From JAHRAW01 sp963693025 (GTDB lineage: Bacteria; Pseudomonadota; Gammaproteobacteria; Arenicellales; Poriferihabitantaceae): a stretch of DNA of 64,000 nucleotides. Of the stretch, positions 55,819 through 64,000 are shown piece by piece. Location of the stretch: NCBI GenBank assembly GCA_963693025.1, contig OY843749.1, positions 2,542,001 through 2,606,000 of the forward strand. The letters run 5' to 3'. Numbering within the stretch: the first letter of the stretch is position 1; the number at the start of each line of letters is the position of its first letter. The notes beneath the pieces are model-generated. The model was not told the origin of the DNA. It saw only the letters and a list, made by a program, of their open reading frames with translations, and ran no database searches. Made by a program: the position numbers and the translations under genes.

Positions 55819-57191
55819 ACACGGCTCCGCGAATGGCGCGACAACCGACCTCAACGCTGGTCCTCGGCTTGGGCAAGACCGGCTACTCGGTGGTCGAGCA
55901 TCTGGCGGCGCGCGGCGAGAAAATCACGGTGGCGGACTCCCGCGACCTCGCGCCCTGCCTGTCGCTGGTGCGCGAGCGCCATCCGCGCGTTGAAGTGATT
56001 ACCGGCGGCCTGCCGGCGGAGGCGCGTTTCGCGCAATTCGACCGCGTCGTGGTCAGCCCCGGCATCGCGGTGGCGAGCGCGCACCGCCTGGTCGGCGACA
56101 TCGAGTTGTTTGCCGAAAGCGCGCGCGCGCCGGTCATCGCGATTACCGGCTCCAACGGAAAATCCACCGTCACCACGCTGGTGTCAAAGATGCTCGCCGC
56201 CGCCGGCGCGAAGGCGCTGACCGGCGGCAACATCGGCACGCCGGCGCTGGAGTTGCTGGCGCAACCGACGCCCGATTTCTATGTGCTGGAACTGTCCAGT
56301 TTCCAGTTGGAGAACACCTATAGCCTCGCGCCGAAAGCCGCGGCGATTCTCAACATCAGCGAAGACCATCTGGACCGCTACGCGAACATCGACCGCTATG
56401 TCGAAGCCAAAGCGCGCATTCTGGAACACGCCGCCGTCCGCGTGTTGAACCGCGGCGACGCGAGGTTGGCGGCGCTGAGACAAACCCAAACCCAAGCCAT
56501 CACCTTCGGCTTGGACCGCCCCGCCGGGGACGGCGACTACGGCGTGCTGGCGAGCGCGCAAGGGCGCTTCCTGTGCCGCGGCCACGGCGGCAAGCGACTG
56601 GCGGCGGTCGAGCAACTGGCGGTGCGCGGCGAGCAGAACATCGCCAATGCGCTGGCGGCGCTGGCGTTGGTGGATGCCGCCACCGACACCGCAACGTCCG
56701 ACACGCCGGCGGTCATTGAGGCGTTGCTCAACTTCCGCGGCTTGGAACACCGCTGCGAGCCGGTTGCGGAAATCGCCGGCGTGAAGTGGGTCAACGACTC
56801 CAAAGGCACCAACGTCGGCGCCACCGTCGCCGCGATTAACGGCAGCGCCGGCGGTGATGAAGACAACCTGATTCTAATCGCCGGCGGCATCGGCAAGGGC
56901 GCGGATTTTTCGCCGCTGCGGGAGCCGGTCGGCGCGCGCGTCCGCCACGCGGTGCTGTTCGGGCGGGACGCGGAGCGCATCGCCGACGCCCTCGCCGGGC
57001 AGACGGAGATTTCCCGCGCGACCGACCTGCCGCATGCGGTGGCGCGCGCCGCCGAGTTGGCGCGCGCCGGGCAGACGGTGCTGTTTTCGCCGGCGTGCGC
57101 GAGTTTTGACCAGTTTGAGAACTACGCCGAGCGCGGGCTGGCATTCAAGCGGCTGGTGGCGGCGTTGGCGTCGACGGAGGAACGCGCGTGA
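55815..57191 (+). CDS. murD: UDP-MurNAc-L-alanine--D-glutamate ligase
   Basis: 458 residues. LVLGLGKTGYSVVEHL, ITGSNGKSTVTTLVSKM, ELSSFQLENTYSL and NDSKGTNVGATVAAI are the Mur ligase motifs. Overlaps mraY and ftsW by 4 bases each, so the run is tightly coupled. Confidence 0.96.
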   Translation: MNTAPRMARQPTSTLVLGLGKTGYSVVEHLAARGEKITVADSRDLAPCLSLVRERHPRVEVITGGLPAEARFAQFDRVVVSPGIAVASAHRLVGDIELFAESARAPVIAITGSNGKSTVTTLVSKMLAAAGAKALTGGNIGTPALELLAQPTPDFYVLELSSFQLENTYSLAPKAAAILNISEDHLDRYANIDRYVEAKARILEHAAVRVLNRGDARLAALRQTQTQAITFGLDRPAGDGDYGVLASAQGRFLCRGHGGKRLAAVEQLAVRGEQNIANALAALALVDAATDTATSDTPAVIEALLNFRGLEHRCEPVAEIAGVKWVNDSKGTNVGATVAAINGSAGGDEDNLILIAGGIGKGADFSPLREPVGARVRHAVLFGRDAERIADALAGQTEISRATDLPHAVARAAELARAGQTVLFSPACASFDQFENYAERGLAFKRLVAALASTEERA

Positions 57192-58369
57192 GCACATCCG
57201 CCACCCTGCAAGCGCGGCGCGCAATAGGCGATGCGGGGTATGACCGCGTGTTGTTGCTGACCGTGGCGGCGCTGTTGTCCGGCGGCATCGTGATGGTCTA
57301 TTCGGCGTCTATCGCGGTGGACAGCGCGACCCTGCGCATCAACTTCCACCACTTCTTCCGGCAACTCGCGCACATCGGCTTGGGCGCGGCGTTGCTGCTG
57401 GCGGGCGCATTCATCAAACTGGAATGGTTGCAGCGCGCCGGCAAGGCATTGCTGGTGGTCGGACTGCTGCTGCTGGTCGCGGTGCTGGTGCCGTCGGTCG
57501 GCGTGGAAGTCAACGGCAGTCTGCGCTGGCTTGAGTTCGGCGGGGTGCGCGTGCAGCCGTCGGAGGTGATGAAAATCGCCACGATTATCTACTTCGCCGA
57601 TTATTTCGCACGCAAACAACACGACCTGCACCGCTTCCGGGTCGGCGTCATCAACGTCGGTCTGGTGGTCGGCGTCATCGGCTTCCTGCTGTTGCTGGAG
57701 CCGGACTTCGGCGCCACCGCCGTGATTGCCGCCAGCGTGACCGCGATGATGTTCCTCGCCGGCGTGCGCTTCTGGCATTTCTGCGCCAGCATCTGCGTGT
57801 CGGGCGCGCTCATGGCGTCGCTGGTCTGGCAGGAGTCATACCGCGTCCAACGGCTGATGGTGCACCGCGACCCGTGGGCGGAGCCGTTCGACGGCGGCTT
57901 CCAGTTGGTGCAGGCGCTCATCGCGATTGGCCGCGGCGAATGGTTCGGCGCCGGGCTCGGCAACAGCATCCAAAAACTCTTCTACCTGCCGCATGCCGGC
58001 ACCGATTTTCTGATTGCGGTCATCGCCGAGGAACTCGGCGCGCTCGGCATTTTCGCCGTCCTGTTGTTGTATGCCCTGCTGCTGTGGCGGGCATTCGTCA
58101 TCGCCCGGCGCGGGTTGGACCAGGGGCATCGCTTCGCCGGCTTCCTCGCGCAGGGAATCGGGTTGCTGATTGCCCTGCAAGCGGCGGTTCACATTGGCGT
58201 CAACACCGGGCTGCTGCCGACCAAGGGCTTGACCCTGCCGTTGATGAGTTACGGCGGGTCGAGCATGCTCAGCAACATGGCCGCCATCGGCCTGCTGTTT
58301 GCCGCCGACCGGCACACGCGCCCGCAACCGCGCCACGCCCGCGGCGCCGGCGCAGGAGGCGCGCAATGA
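57188..58369 (+). CDS. ftsW: Peptidoglycan glycosyltransferase FtsW
   Basis: 393 residues and about ten membrane segments (SEDS family). GSLRWLEFGGVRVQPSEVMK, LLEPDFGATAV and GLTLPLMSYGGSSMLSNM are conserved. Polymerises septal glycan with FtsI. The end has a short basic Arg/His/Pro tail. Confidence 0.95.
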   Translation: MSTSATLQARRAIGDAGYDRVLLLTVAALLSGGIVMVYSASIAVDSATLRINFHHFFRQLAHIGLGAALLLAGAFIKLEWLQRAGKALLVVGLLLLVAVLVPSVGVEVNGSLRWLEFGGVRVQPSEVMKIATIIYFADYFARKQHDLHRFRVGVINVGLVVGVIGFLLLLEPDFGATAVIAASVTAMMFLAGVRFWHFCASICVSGALMASLVWQESYRVQRLMVHRDPWAEPFDGGFQLVQALIAIGRGEWFGAGLGNSIQKLFYLPHAGTDFLIAVIAEELGALGIFAVLLLYALLLWRAFVIARRGLDQGHRFAGFLAQGIGLLIALQAAVHIGVNTGLLPTKGLTLPLMSYGGSSMLSNMAAIGLLFAADRHTRPQPRHARGAGAGGAQ

Positions 58370-59451
58370 CTCGCGTCATGGTGATGGCGGGCGGCACCGG
58401 CGGCCACGTGATGCCGGCGCTGGCGGTCGCCGACTGCCTGCGCGCGCGCGGCGTGGAGGTGCTGTGGATTGGAACCGGCGGCGGCGTGGAAGCGACGCTG
58501 GTGCCGCGCGCCGGGTTTGAGTTGACGCTCATCCATATTAAAGGCGTGCGCCAGAGCGGCGTGGCGCGCGTGGCGGCGATGCCGTTCATGCTGGCGTGGG
58601 CAATGCTGCAAGCGCTGATTATCGTGCTGCGGCGCAAGCCGGATGCCGTGCTCGGCATGGGCGGTTTCGTCTCCGGTCCCGGCGGCTTGGTCGCGGGTTT
58701 GTTGCGTCGTCCGCTGGTGGTGCACGAACAAAACACCATCGCCGGGCTGACCAACCGCCATCTGGCGCGCTTCGCCACGCGGGTGCTGAGCGGCTTTCCG
58801 GCGGTCGCCGGCATCGCCGATTTCACCTGGGTCGGCAATCCGGTGCGCCGCGAAATCATCGACATTCCCGCCCCCGAAGCGCGGTTGGCCGGGCGCGAGG
58901 GCGCGTTGCGGTTGCTGGTGGTCGGCGGCAGCCGCGGCGCGGAGGCATTCAACCGCCACCTGCCCGGTTTGCTGGCGCGCGTGCGCGATTTGGCGCCGGA
59001 AGTCCGCCATCAATGCGGGCGTGGGGTCGGGGATGCTGCCACCGCCGATGCGGTGCGCCAGCGCTATCTGGACGCCGGCATCAGCGGCGAGGTGGTGGAG
59101 TTCATCGACGACATGGCGGCGGCCTACGCGTGGTGCGACCTCGTGATTTGCCGCGCCGGTGCGATGACCGTGTCGGAAGTGTGCGCCGCCGGCGTCGCCG
59201 CGATTTTCGTTCCCTATCCGCATGCCGTGAGCGACCATCAAGCCTGCAACGCCGACTATCTGCAATCGCGCTCGGCGGCGCATCTGGTGCGTCAGGATGA
59301 CTTCATCGACGGCGGCTGGCTCGACCGTCTCGGCGAGTTTCAGCGCGACCGCGCGTTGCTCGTGAAAATGGCGCAAGCGGCGCGGCGGCTGGCGCGTCCC
59401 GAGGCGGCGACCGACGTGGCGCGCGCTTGCATGGAGGCTGCCGGTGCGTGA
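58366..59451 (+). CDS. murG: UDP-GlcNAc--MurNAc-pentapeptide GlcNAc transferase
   Basis: 361 residues from the ATG at 58366; a longer frame from 57874 is a shadow of ftsW. MVMAGGTGGHVMPALAVAD, GMGGFVSGPGGL, VHEQNTIAGLTNR and ICRAGAMTVSEVCAAGV are conserved. Makes lipid II at the inner membrane face. Confidence 0.96.
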   Translation: MTRVMVMAGGTGGHVMPALAVADCLRARGVEVLWIGTGGGVEATLVPRAGFELTLIHIKGVRQSGVARVAAMPFMLAWAMLQALIIVLRRKPDAVLGMGGFVSGPGGLVAGLLRRPLVVHEQNTIAGLTNRHLARFATRVLSGFPAVAGIADFTWVGNPVRREIIDIPAPEARLAGREGALRLLVVGGSRGAEAFNRHLPGLLARVRDLAPEVRHQCGRGVGDAATADAVRQRYLDAGISGEVVEFIDDMAAAYAWCDLVICRAGAMTVSEVCAAGVAAIFVPYPHAVSDHQACNADYLQSRSAAHLVRQDDFIDGGWLDRLGEFQRDRALLVKMAQAARRLARPEAATDVARACMEAAGA

Positions 59452-60874
59452 ATTCGTCAAACGCATTCACTTCGTCGGCATCGGCGGCATCGGCATGAGC
59501 GGCATCGCCGAAGTGCTGTTGGAACTGGACTTCGCGGTGTCCGGCTCGGACATCGTTGGCGGCGCGACTTTGGAGCGTTTGGGCGAAGCGGGCGCGCGTG
59601 TGGTGTGCGGTCATCGCGCCGAAAACATCGCCGACGCCGAGGCGGTGGTGGCGTCGAGCGCGGTCGCCGACGACAACGTGGAACTGCAAGCGGCGCGCAA
59701 GCGCAACATTCCGGTGGTGCCGCGCGCCGAAATGCTGGGCGAGTTGATGCGCTTTCGCAGGGGCATAGCGGTCGCCGGCACGCACGGCAAGACCACCGCC
59801 ACCAGTCTGGTGGCGGCGGTGCTGGCGCGCGCCGGTCTCGACCCGACCTTCATCGTCGGCGGCGTGGTCAACAGCGCGCACACCAACGCGCGCCTCGGGC
59901 GGGGCGAGCACATGGTGGTCGAAGCCGACGAAAGCGACGCCTCCTTCCTCCACCTGCACCCGCAAATCGCGGTGCTGACCAACATCGACGCCGACCACAT
60001 GGCGACCTACGGCGGGGATTTCACGCAACTGAAAGCGGCGTGTCTGGCGTTCCTCAACAACCTGCCGTTCTACGGGCTGGCGGCGCTCTGCTTCGACGAC
60101 CCGGCGGTGCGCGAAATCGCCGCGCAATTGCACAAGCCGGTGGCGAGTTACGGTTTCGCCGAGGGCGTGGATTTTCGCGCGATTGATGTCCGCCAGGAGG
60201 GGCGCGACAGTTTCTTCCGCGTGGAGCGCCACGGACAACCGGCGGGCGGCGAATACCGGCTCGCGCTGCCGGGACGGCACAACGTACAAAACGCGCTCGC
60301 GGCAATAGCGGTCGCCTCGCGTTTGGGCGTCGGCGATGACGCCGTGGCGCAGGCATTGTCCGGTTTTGAGGGCATCGGCAGGCGCTTCGACGCGCTCGGT
60401 GAAGTGGCGTTGGAGCGCGGCGGCGTGGAGTTGGTCGACGACTACGCCCACCACCCGACCGAACTCGCCGCGACCCTGCAAGCGGCGCGCGACTGCTGGC
60501 CGCGGCGCCGGTTGGTGGTGGTGTTTCAACCGCACCGCTACACCCGCACGCGCGACCTGTTCGACGATTTCGTGCGCGTGCTGGCGGGCATCGACAACCT
60601 CGTCATCACGCAAGTCTACCCCGCCGGCGAACCCCCCATCCCCGGCGCCGGCGCCCGCGCGCTATGCCGCGCCATACGCAAATGGGGCGCCGAGCCGGTA
60701 TTCATAGAAGACCTGCCGGCGCTCGCGGAACTGCTGCCAAACATTTTGCGCGACGATGATGTGTTGCTGACCCTGGGCGCGGGTGATATTGGACGCTTCG
60801 CGCAGTCGCTGCCTGAGCGCGGGTTGCGTGGTGGCGCGGGAATGAAAACAAAGGAGGCTATCAATGAGAGTTGA
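59444..60874 (+). CDS. murC: UDP-N-acetylmuramate--L-alanine ligase
   Basis: 476 residues from a GTG at 59444, overlapping murG by 8 bases. HFVGIGGIGMSGIAEVL, AGTHGKTTATSLVAAVL, EADESDASFLHL and DDYAHHPTELAATL are the Mur ligase motifs. Adds the first L-Ala. Followed by a 530-base repeat region before murB. Confidence 0.96.
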   Translation: MREFVKRIHFVGIGGIGMSGIAEVLLELDFAVSGSDIVGGATLERLGEAGARVVCGHRAENIADAEAVVASSAVADDNVELQAARKRNIPVVPRAEMLGELMRFRRGIAVAGTHGKTTATSLVAAVLARAGLDPTFIVGGVVNSAHTNARLGRGEHMVVEADESDASFLHLHPQIAVLTNIDADHMATYGGDFTQLKAACLAFLNNLPFYGLAALCFDDPAVREIAAQLHKPVASYGFAEGVDFRAIDVRQEGRDSFFRVERHGQPAGGEYRLALPGRHNVQNALAAIAVASRLGVGDDAVAQALSGFEGIGRRFDALGEVALERGGVELVDDYAHHPTELAATLQAARDCWPRRRLVVVFQPHRYTRTRDLFDDFVRVLAGIDNLVITQVYPAGEPPIPGAGARALCRAIRKWGAEPVFIEDLPALAELLPNILRDDDVLLTLGAGDIGRFAQSLPERGLRGGAGMKTKEAINES

Positions 60875-60917
60875 CAAAAACACCCAACAAAAACCACAAC
60901 CTCGAAAACAACAACTT

Positions 60918-61128
60918 CGTCATTCTCGAGCGTTAGTGTCCGTTAGTCGCCGCGCTTTTTCTTTTAAGCGGCGGCTTACGGACACTTACGACCTCGGGAA
61001 TCTCCCTAAGATTGGCACGGACTTGAACAAAGCCGTTGCGAGCTCAGCGCCAACCTTATGGAGATTCCCGAATCGAAGAAAATATGGTCGCCTAACGGCT
61101 CCCTATTTTCTACCGTTCGAGAATGACG
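60918..61128 (+). repeat. Interspersed element, copy 14
   Basis: Both ends present, hairpin intact (TAGTGTCCGTTAGTCGCCGC arm), inner right arm altered (ATGGAGATTCCCGAATCG). Between murC and murB. Confidence 0.88.
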
Positions 61129-61137
61129 GGCATAACT

Positions 61138-61334
61138 CGTCATTCTCGAGCGTTAGTGACCGTTGGCCGCCGCGCTTCTTCTTGCGGCGGCTTACGGACA
61201 CTTGCGTCCTCGGGAATCTCCCTAAGACTGGCACGGGCTTTGTTGGAATTCACGGTAGCCTTAGGGAGATTCCCGAAGGCGATGAAAAATATAGTCGCTG
61301 GCGCTCCTTATTTTTCTATCGTTCGAGAATGACG
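61138..61334 (+). repeat. Interspersed element, copy 15
   Basis: Both ends present; the hairpin arms are shortened (GACCGTTGGCCGCCGCGCTTC / GCGGCGGCTTACGGACAC with changes). A 40-base right-end fragment follows to about 61374. Together with copy 14 it fills the murC-murB gap. Confidence 0.86.
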
Positions 61335-61405
61335 GGGTTGGGGACTCCCTATTTTCTACCGTTCGAGAATGACGGAATAACCCCCAAAACAAAGGCGGCA
61401 ACGGC

Positions 61406-62344
61406 ATGATGGCGCAGGCGACCCACGACGACGCCCCGCCGTTTATGACCGGCTTGCGCGGGCGGTTGTGTGTTGACGAGCCGATGTCGCGCCATACCAG
61501 TTGGCGGGTTGGCGGGTTGGCGGACTATTTTTATACGCCGGCGGATAAAGCCGACTTGGTCAAACTGCTCACCCAACTGCCCGGCGACATACCGCTCTAC
61601 TGGGTCGGACTCGGCAGCAATCTGCTGGTGCGCGACGGCGGCGTGGCGGGCATGGTGCTACGTACGTCGCAGGGATTGTCGGCGATGGACTTTTCCGCCA
61701 CCCCCGATGGCGGCGGCTATGTGGAAGCGGGCGTGTCGTGCGCCAAGGTGGCGCGCGCGGCGGTCGCGCACGGGCTGAGCGGTGCCGAGTTTCTCGCCGG
61801 CGTGCCCGGCTCCTTCGGCGGCGCGCTGGCGATGAACGCCGGCGCTTTCGGCGGCGAGACCTGGGACTTGGTGACTGAGGTGGAATGCGTCAACCGCGCC
61901 GGCGAATGCCGGACATTGCGCGCCGCCGATGTCGCGGTCGGCTACCGTAGCGTGGAATTGCCGGCGCATTGCTGGTTGCTGAGCGCGCGCATCGCGCTGT
62001 CGCCCAATCCAAACACCGACTCCGCCACGCACGGCAAACAACGCATCCGCAGCCTGCTGGAAAAACGCAACGCCAGCCAGCCGGTGCAAAGCGCCAACGC
62101 CGGCTCGGTGTTTCGCAATCCGCGCGGCGACCACGCCGCCCGACTGCTGGAGCGCGCCGGGCTCAAGGGCAGGCGAATCGGCGACGCGGTCGTCTCCGAG
62201 ACGCACGCCAACTTCATCATCAACCGCGGCAACGCGCGCGCCGACGACATTGAGCGGTTAATCGAGGCGGCGCGGCGCGAGGTGGCGGCGCAGACCGGCG
62301 TGGAACTCGCGACCGAAGTTCGCATCATCGGGAGGCGCGCATGA
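61406..62344 (+). CDS. murB: UDP-N-acetylenolpyruvoylglucosamine reductase
   Basis: 312 residues from the ATG at 61406 (a second ATG follows at once). HTSWRVGGLADYF, LGSNLLVRDGG, GVPGSFGGALAMNAGAFG and NAGSVFRNPRGDHAARLLE (catalytic Ser) are the FAD-dependent type I MurB motifs. Reduces the enolpyruvyl group to give UDP-MurNAc. Ends overlapping ftsQ by 4 bases. Confidence 0.96.
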   Translation: MMAQATHDDAPPFMTGLRGRLCVDEPMSRHTSWRVGGLADYFYTPADKADLVKLLTQLPGDIPLYWVGLGSNLLVRDGGVAGMVLRTSQGLSAMDFSATPDGGGYVEAGVSCAKVARAAVAHGLSGAEFLAGVPGSFGGALAMNAGAFGGETWDLVTEVECVNRAGECRTLRAADVAVGYRSVELPAHCWLLSARIALSPNPNTDSATHGKQRIRSLLEKRNASQPVQSANAGSVFRNPRGDHAARLLERAGLKGRRIGDAVVSETHANFIINRGNARADDIERLIEAARREVAAQTGVELATEVRIIGRRA

Positions 62345-63159
62345 GCGCCGCCGCTCAGTCGGCGCGGCGCGGCGCGGCGTCCACCCTCGCGGGCTGGATT
62401 ATCGCGCTGGCGCTGCTCGCGCTGGCGGTCTTGTTCGCCGCCGACCGTTTGTATAACGCCGAGCAGTTTCGCATCCGCGAAGTGGAGGTGCACGGGCGCT
62501 TCAGCCACGTCGATGGCGCGCGCGTCAAGGCGGTGGTCGAGCAGTCGCTGCCGGGCAACTATTTCTCGCTCAGCCTGGCGGCGGTGGAGGCGCGTATCGC
62601 GCAACTGCCCTGGGTGTTCAGCGCCTCGGTGCGCCGCAAATGGCCCCATACGCTGGTGGTGGACGTGGTTGAGGTGCAGCCGGTGGCGAAGTGGGGGCGG
62701 CGCCAGTGGCTCAACTTCACCGGCGACTTGGTCGCCCAACAACCCGGCGCGTCGGCGGACGAGCGCAGCCTGCCGGTGTTGTCCGGTCCCGACAGCCGCC
62801 GGGCTGAAGTGTGGCAAGCGTTCCGCGGCTGGTCGGAGATGTTTGCCGCCAACGGATTGAGTTTGGATGAACTCCGCTTTGATGCGCGCGGCTTGTGGTA
62901 TCTGCAACTCTCGGTCGGCGCATTGGCGCGCACAAAATCCGCAACCGCAACCACAACCGCCACCGCAACAACGCCGGTCACCTTAATCGTGCAACGGGAA
63001 CACGCCGAGGAGCGCATCGCGCGCTTCGTCGCGGCGTTGCGCGCGCGGCTCATCGGCGACTTCGCCGAGATGCGCATCGTCGACCTCCGGTATCCGAACG
63101 GCTTTGCCGTCAACCGCACCGCCGCACCCGAAGCGCGGCTGGCGCACAGCGAGCCCTAA
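62341..63159 (+). CDS. ftsQ: Cell division protein FtsQ
   Basis: 272 residues. One membrane segment (WIIALALLALAVLFAADRL), a POTRA domain (FRIREVEVHGRFSHVDGARV) and the beta domain (LPWVFSASVRRKWPHTLVVDV). A Thr/Ala-rich insert of about 14 residues (TTTATATT region) sits in the C-terminal part, unusual for the family. Periplasmic organiser of FtsQLB. No ddl between murB and ftsQ. Confidence 0.93.
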   Translation: MSAAAQSARRGAASTLAGWIIALALLALAVLFAADRLYNAEQFRIREVEVHGRFSHVDGARVKAVVEQSLPGNYFSLSLAAVEARIAQLPWVFSASVRRKWPHTLVVDVVEVQPVAKWGRRQWLNFTGDLVAQQPGASADERSLPVLSGPDSRRAEVWQAFRGWSEMFAANGLSLDELRFDARGLWYLQLSVGALARTKSATATTTATATTPVTLIVQREHAEERIARFVAALRARLIGDFAEMRIVDLRYPNGFAVNRTAAPEARLAHSEP

Positions 63160-63163
63160 TCCC

Positions 63164-64000
63164 ATGGCGAAGAAATCAAACAGCGACCTCATCGTCGGCC
63201 TCGATATTGGCACTTCCAAAGTGCTGGCAATCGTCGGTGAAATCAATCCGCACGGCGAGGTCGAAGTCATCGGCATCGGCCACCATCCGACGCGCGGTTT
63301 GCGCAAGGGCGTGGTCGCCGACATTGAATCGACCGTGCAGTCCATTCGGCGCGCCGTGGAAGAGGCGGAGATGATGGCGGACTGCCAGATTTACTCGGTG
63401 TTCGTCGGCATCGCCGGCGCGCATATCAACAGCGTCAACTCCCACGGCGTGGTCGCCATCCGCGACGGCGAGGTCGCGCAGCGCGACATTGACATGGTCA
63501 TTGACGCCGCCAAAGCCCTGGCGATTCCGCAAGACCAGCGCATCCTGCACGTGATGCCGCAGGACTTCATCATCGACGGGCAGGACGGCATCCGCGAGCC
63601 GACCGGGATGTGCGGCGTGCGCATGGAGGCGAAGGTGCACATGGTGACCGGCGCCGACAGCGCGGCGCGCAACATCATCAAGTGCATCCGCCGCTGCGGG
63701 CTGGAGGTGGACGACATCATCCTCGAACAACTCGCGTCGAGCGAATCCGTGCTCACCGAAGACGAGCGCGAACTCGGCGTGTGCCTCATCGACATCGGCG
63801 GCGGCACCACCGACATCGCGGTGTTCTCGGACGGCGCGATTCAGCACTCCTCGGTCATCCCCATCGCCGGCGACCAGGTGACCAACGACATCGCGGTGGC
63901 GTTCCGCACGCCCGCGCAGTCGGCGGAGGAAATCAAGAAGAAATACGGCTGCACGCTGGTGCAGTTGGTGGGCGAAGGGCAGACCATCGAGGCGCCGAGC
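63164..64000 (+). CDS. ftsA: Cell division protein FtsA, truncated by window edge
   Basis: 279 codons visible from the ATG at 63164, with no stop before the window ends. LIVGLDIGTSKVLAIVGEIN (phosphate 1), VGIAGAHINSVNSHGVVAI (1C domain) and LIDIGGGTTDIAVFSDGAI (phosphate 2) show the actin-like fold. It tethers FtsZ to the membrane; ftsZ is expected just beyond the edge. Confidence 0.96.
   Translation, partial: MAKKSNSDLIVGLDIGTSKVLAIVGEINPHGEVEVIGIGHHPTRGLRKGVVADIESTVQSIRRAVEEAEMMADCQIYSVFVGIAGAHINSVNSHGVVAIRDGEVAQRDIDMVIDAAKALAIPQDQRILHVMPQDFIIDGQDGIREPTGMCGVRMEAKVHMVTGADSAARNIIKCIRRCGLEVDDIILEQLASSESVLTEDERELGVCLIDIGGGTTDIAVFSDGAIQHSSVIPIAGDQVTNDIAVAFRTPAQSAEEIKKKYGCTLVQLVGEGQTIEAPS

Overview
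This is a GC-rich chromosomal window that I read as gammaproteobacterial. The grounds are a dcw (division and cell wall) cluster in the order mraZ-rsmH-ftsL-ftsI-murE-murF-mraY-murD-ftsW-murG-murC-murB-ftsQ-ftsA, divergent ratA/smpB next to a tmRNA with an ANDDNYALAA tag, a nadK-recN-bamE group, glnK-amtB, and aceA-aceK. A trimethylamine monooxygenase and two FAD- or DUF1989-linked GcvT-fold proteins point to use of methylated amines, as in marine or host-associated bacteria. The species cannot be named from the sequence alone.

Layout. 1-3.7 kb: 3' part of a repeat-rich autotransporter. 4.3-6.8 kb: dimethylglycine/sarcosine dehydrogenase-like FAD/GcvT protein. 6.9-8.5 kb: AT-richer HNH nuclease and a methyltransferase. 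8.5-13.8 kb: sixA, recA, recX, alaS. 14.2-16.7 kb: LysE-type exporter and MltD. 17.2 kb: an unusual 66-residue peptide with 11-residue repeats. 17.6-20.6 kb: mdh, glycosyltransferase, phosphorylase-like protein, yajQ. 20.7-24.1 kb (minus strand): nadK-recN-GNAT-bamE. 24.3-26 kb: hrcA and a DUF1285 gene. 27.2-31.4 kb: DUF2141 protein, exported carotenoid oxygenase, NorD/CbbO-like VWA protein. 31.5-34.7 kb: aceA-aceK. 34.7-36.9 kb (minus): dksA-like, glnK, amtB. 37.3-39.1 kb: a ratA-rnfH fusion divergent from smpB and ssrA. 39.4 kb: cspA. 39.7-41.1 kb (minus): rimB-rimK. 41.1-45.7 kb (minus): DUF1989-GcvT fusion, Fic protein, tmm. 46.2 kb: orphan ParA. 46.9-48.1 kb: hemW. 48.2 kb to the right edge: dcw cluster, running off the window inside ftsA.

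The most striking non-coding feature is a family of interspersed intergenic elements of about 200 bp. They have 19-bp terminal inverted repeats (CGTCATTCTCGAGCGTTAG), a strong GC-rich hairpin just inside one end, and a second long-range inverted repeat (TCGGGAATCTCCCTAAG). At least fourteen full or partial copies fill nearly every larger intergenic gap, including the murC-murB gap in the dcw cluster. Copies supply the stop codons and last residues of two genes. Other points worth following are the 11-residue-repeat peptide with a bacteriocin-like leader, the RatA-RnfH fusion, and a Fic protein with Gln in the catalytic His position translationally coupled to methylated-amine genes.
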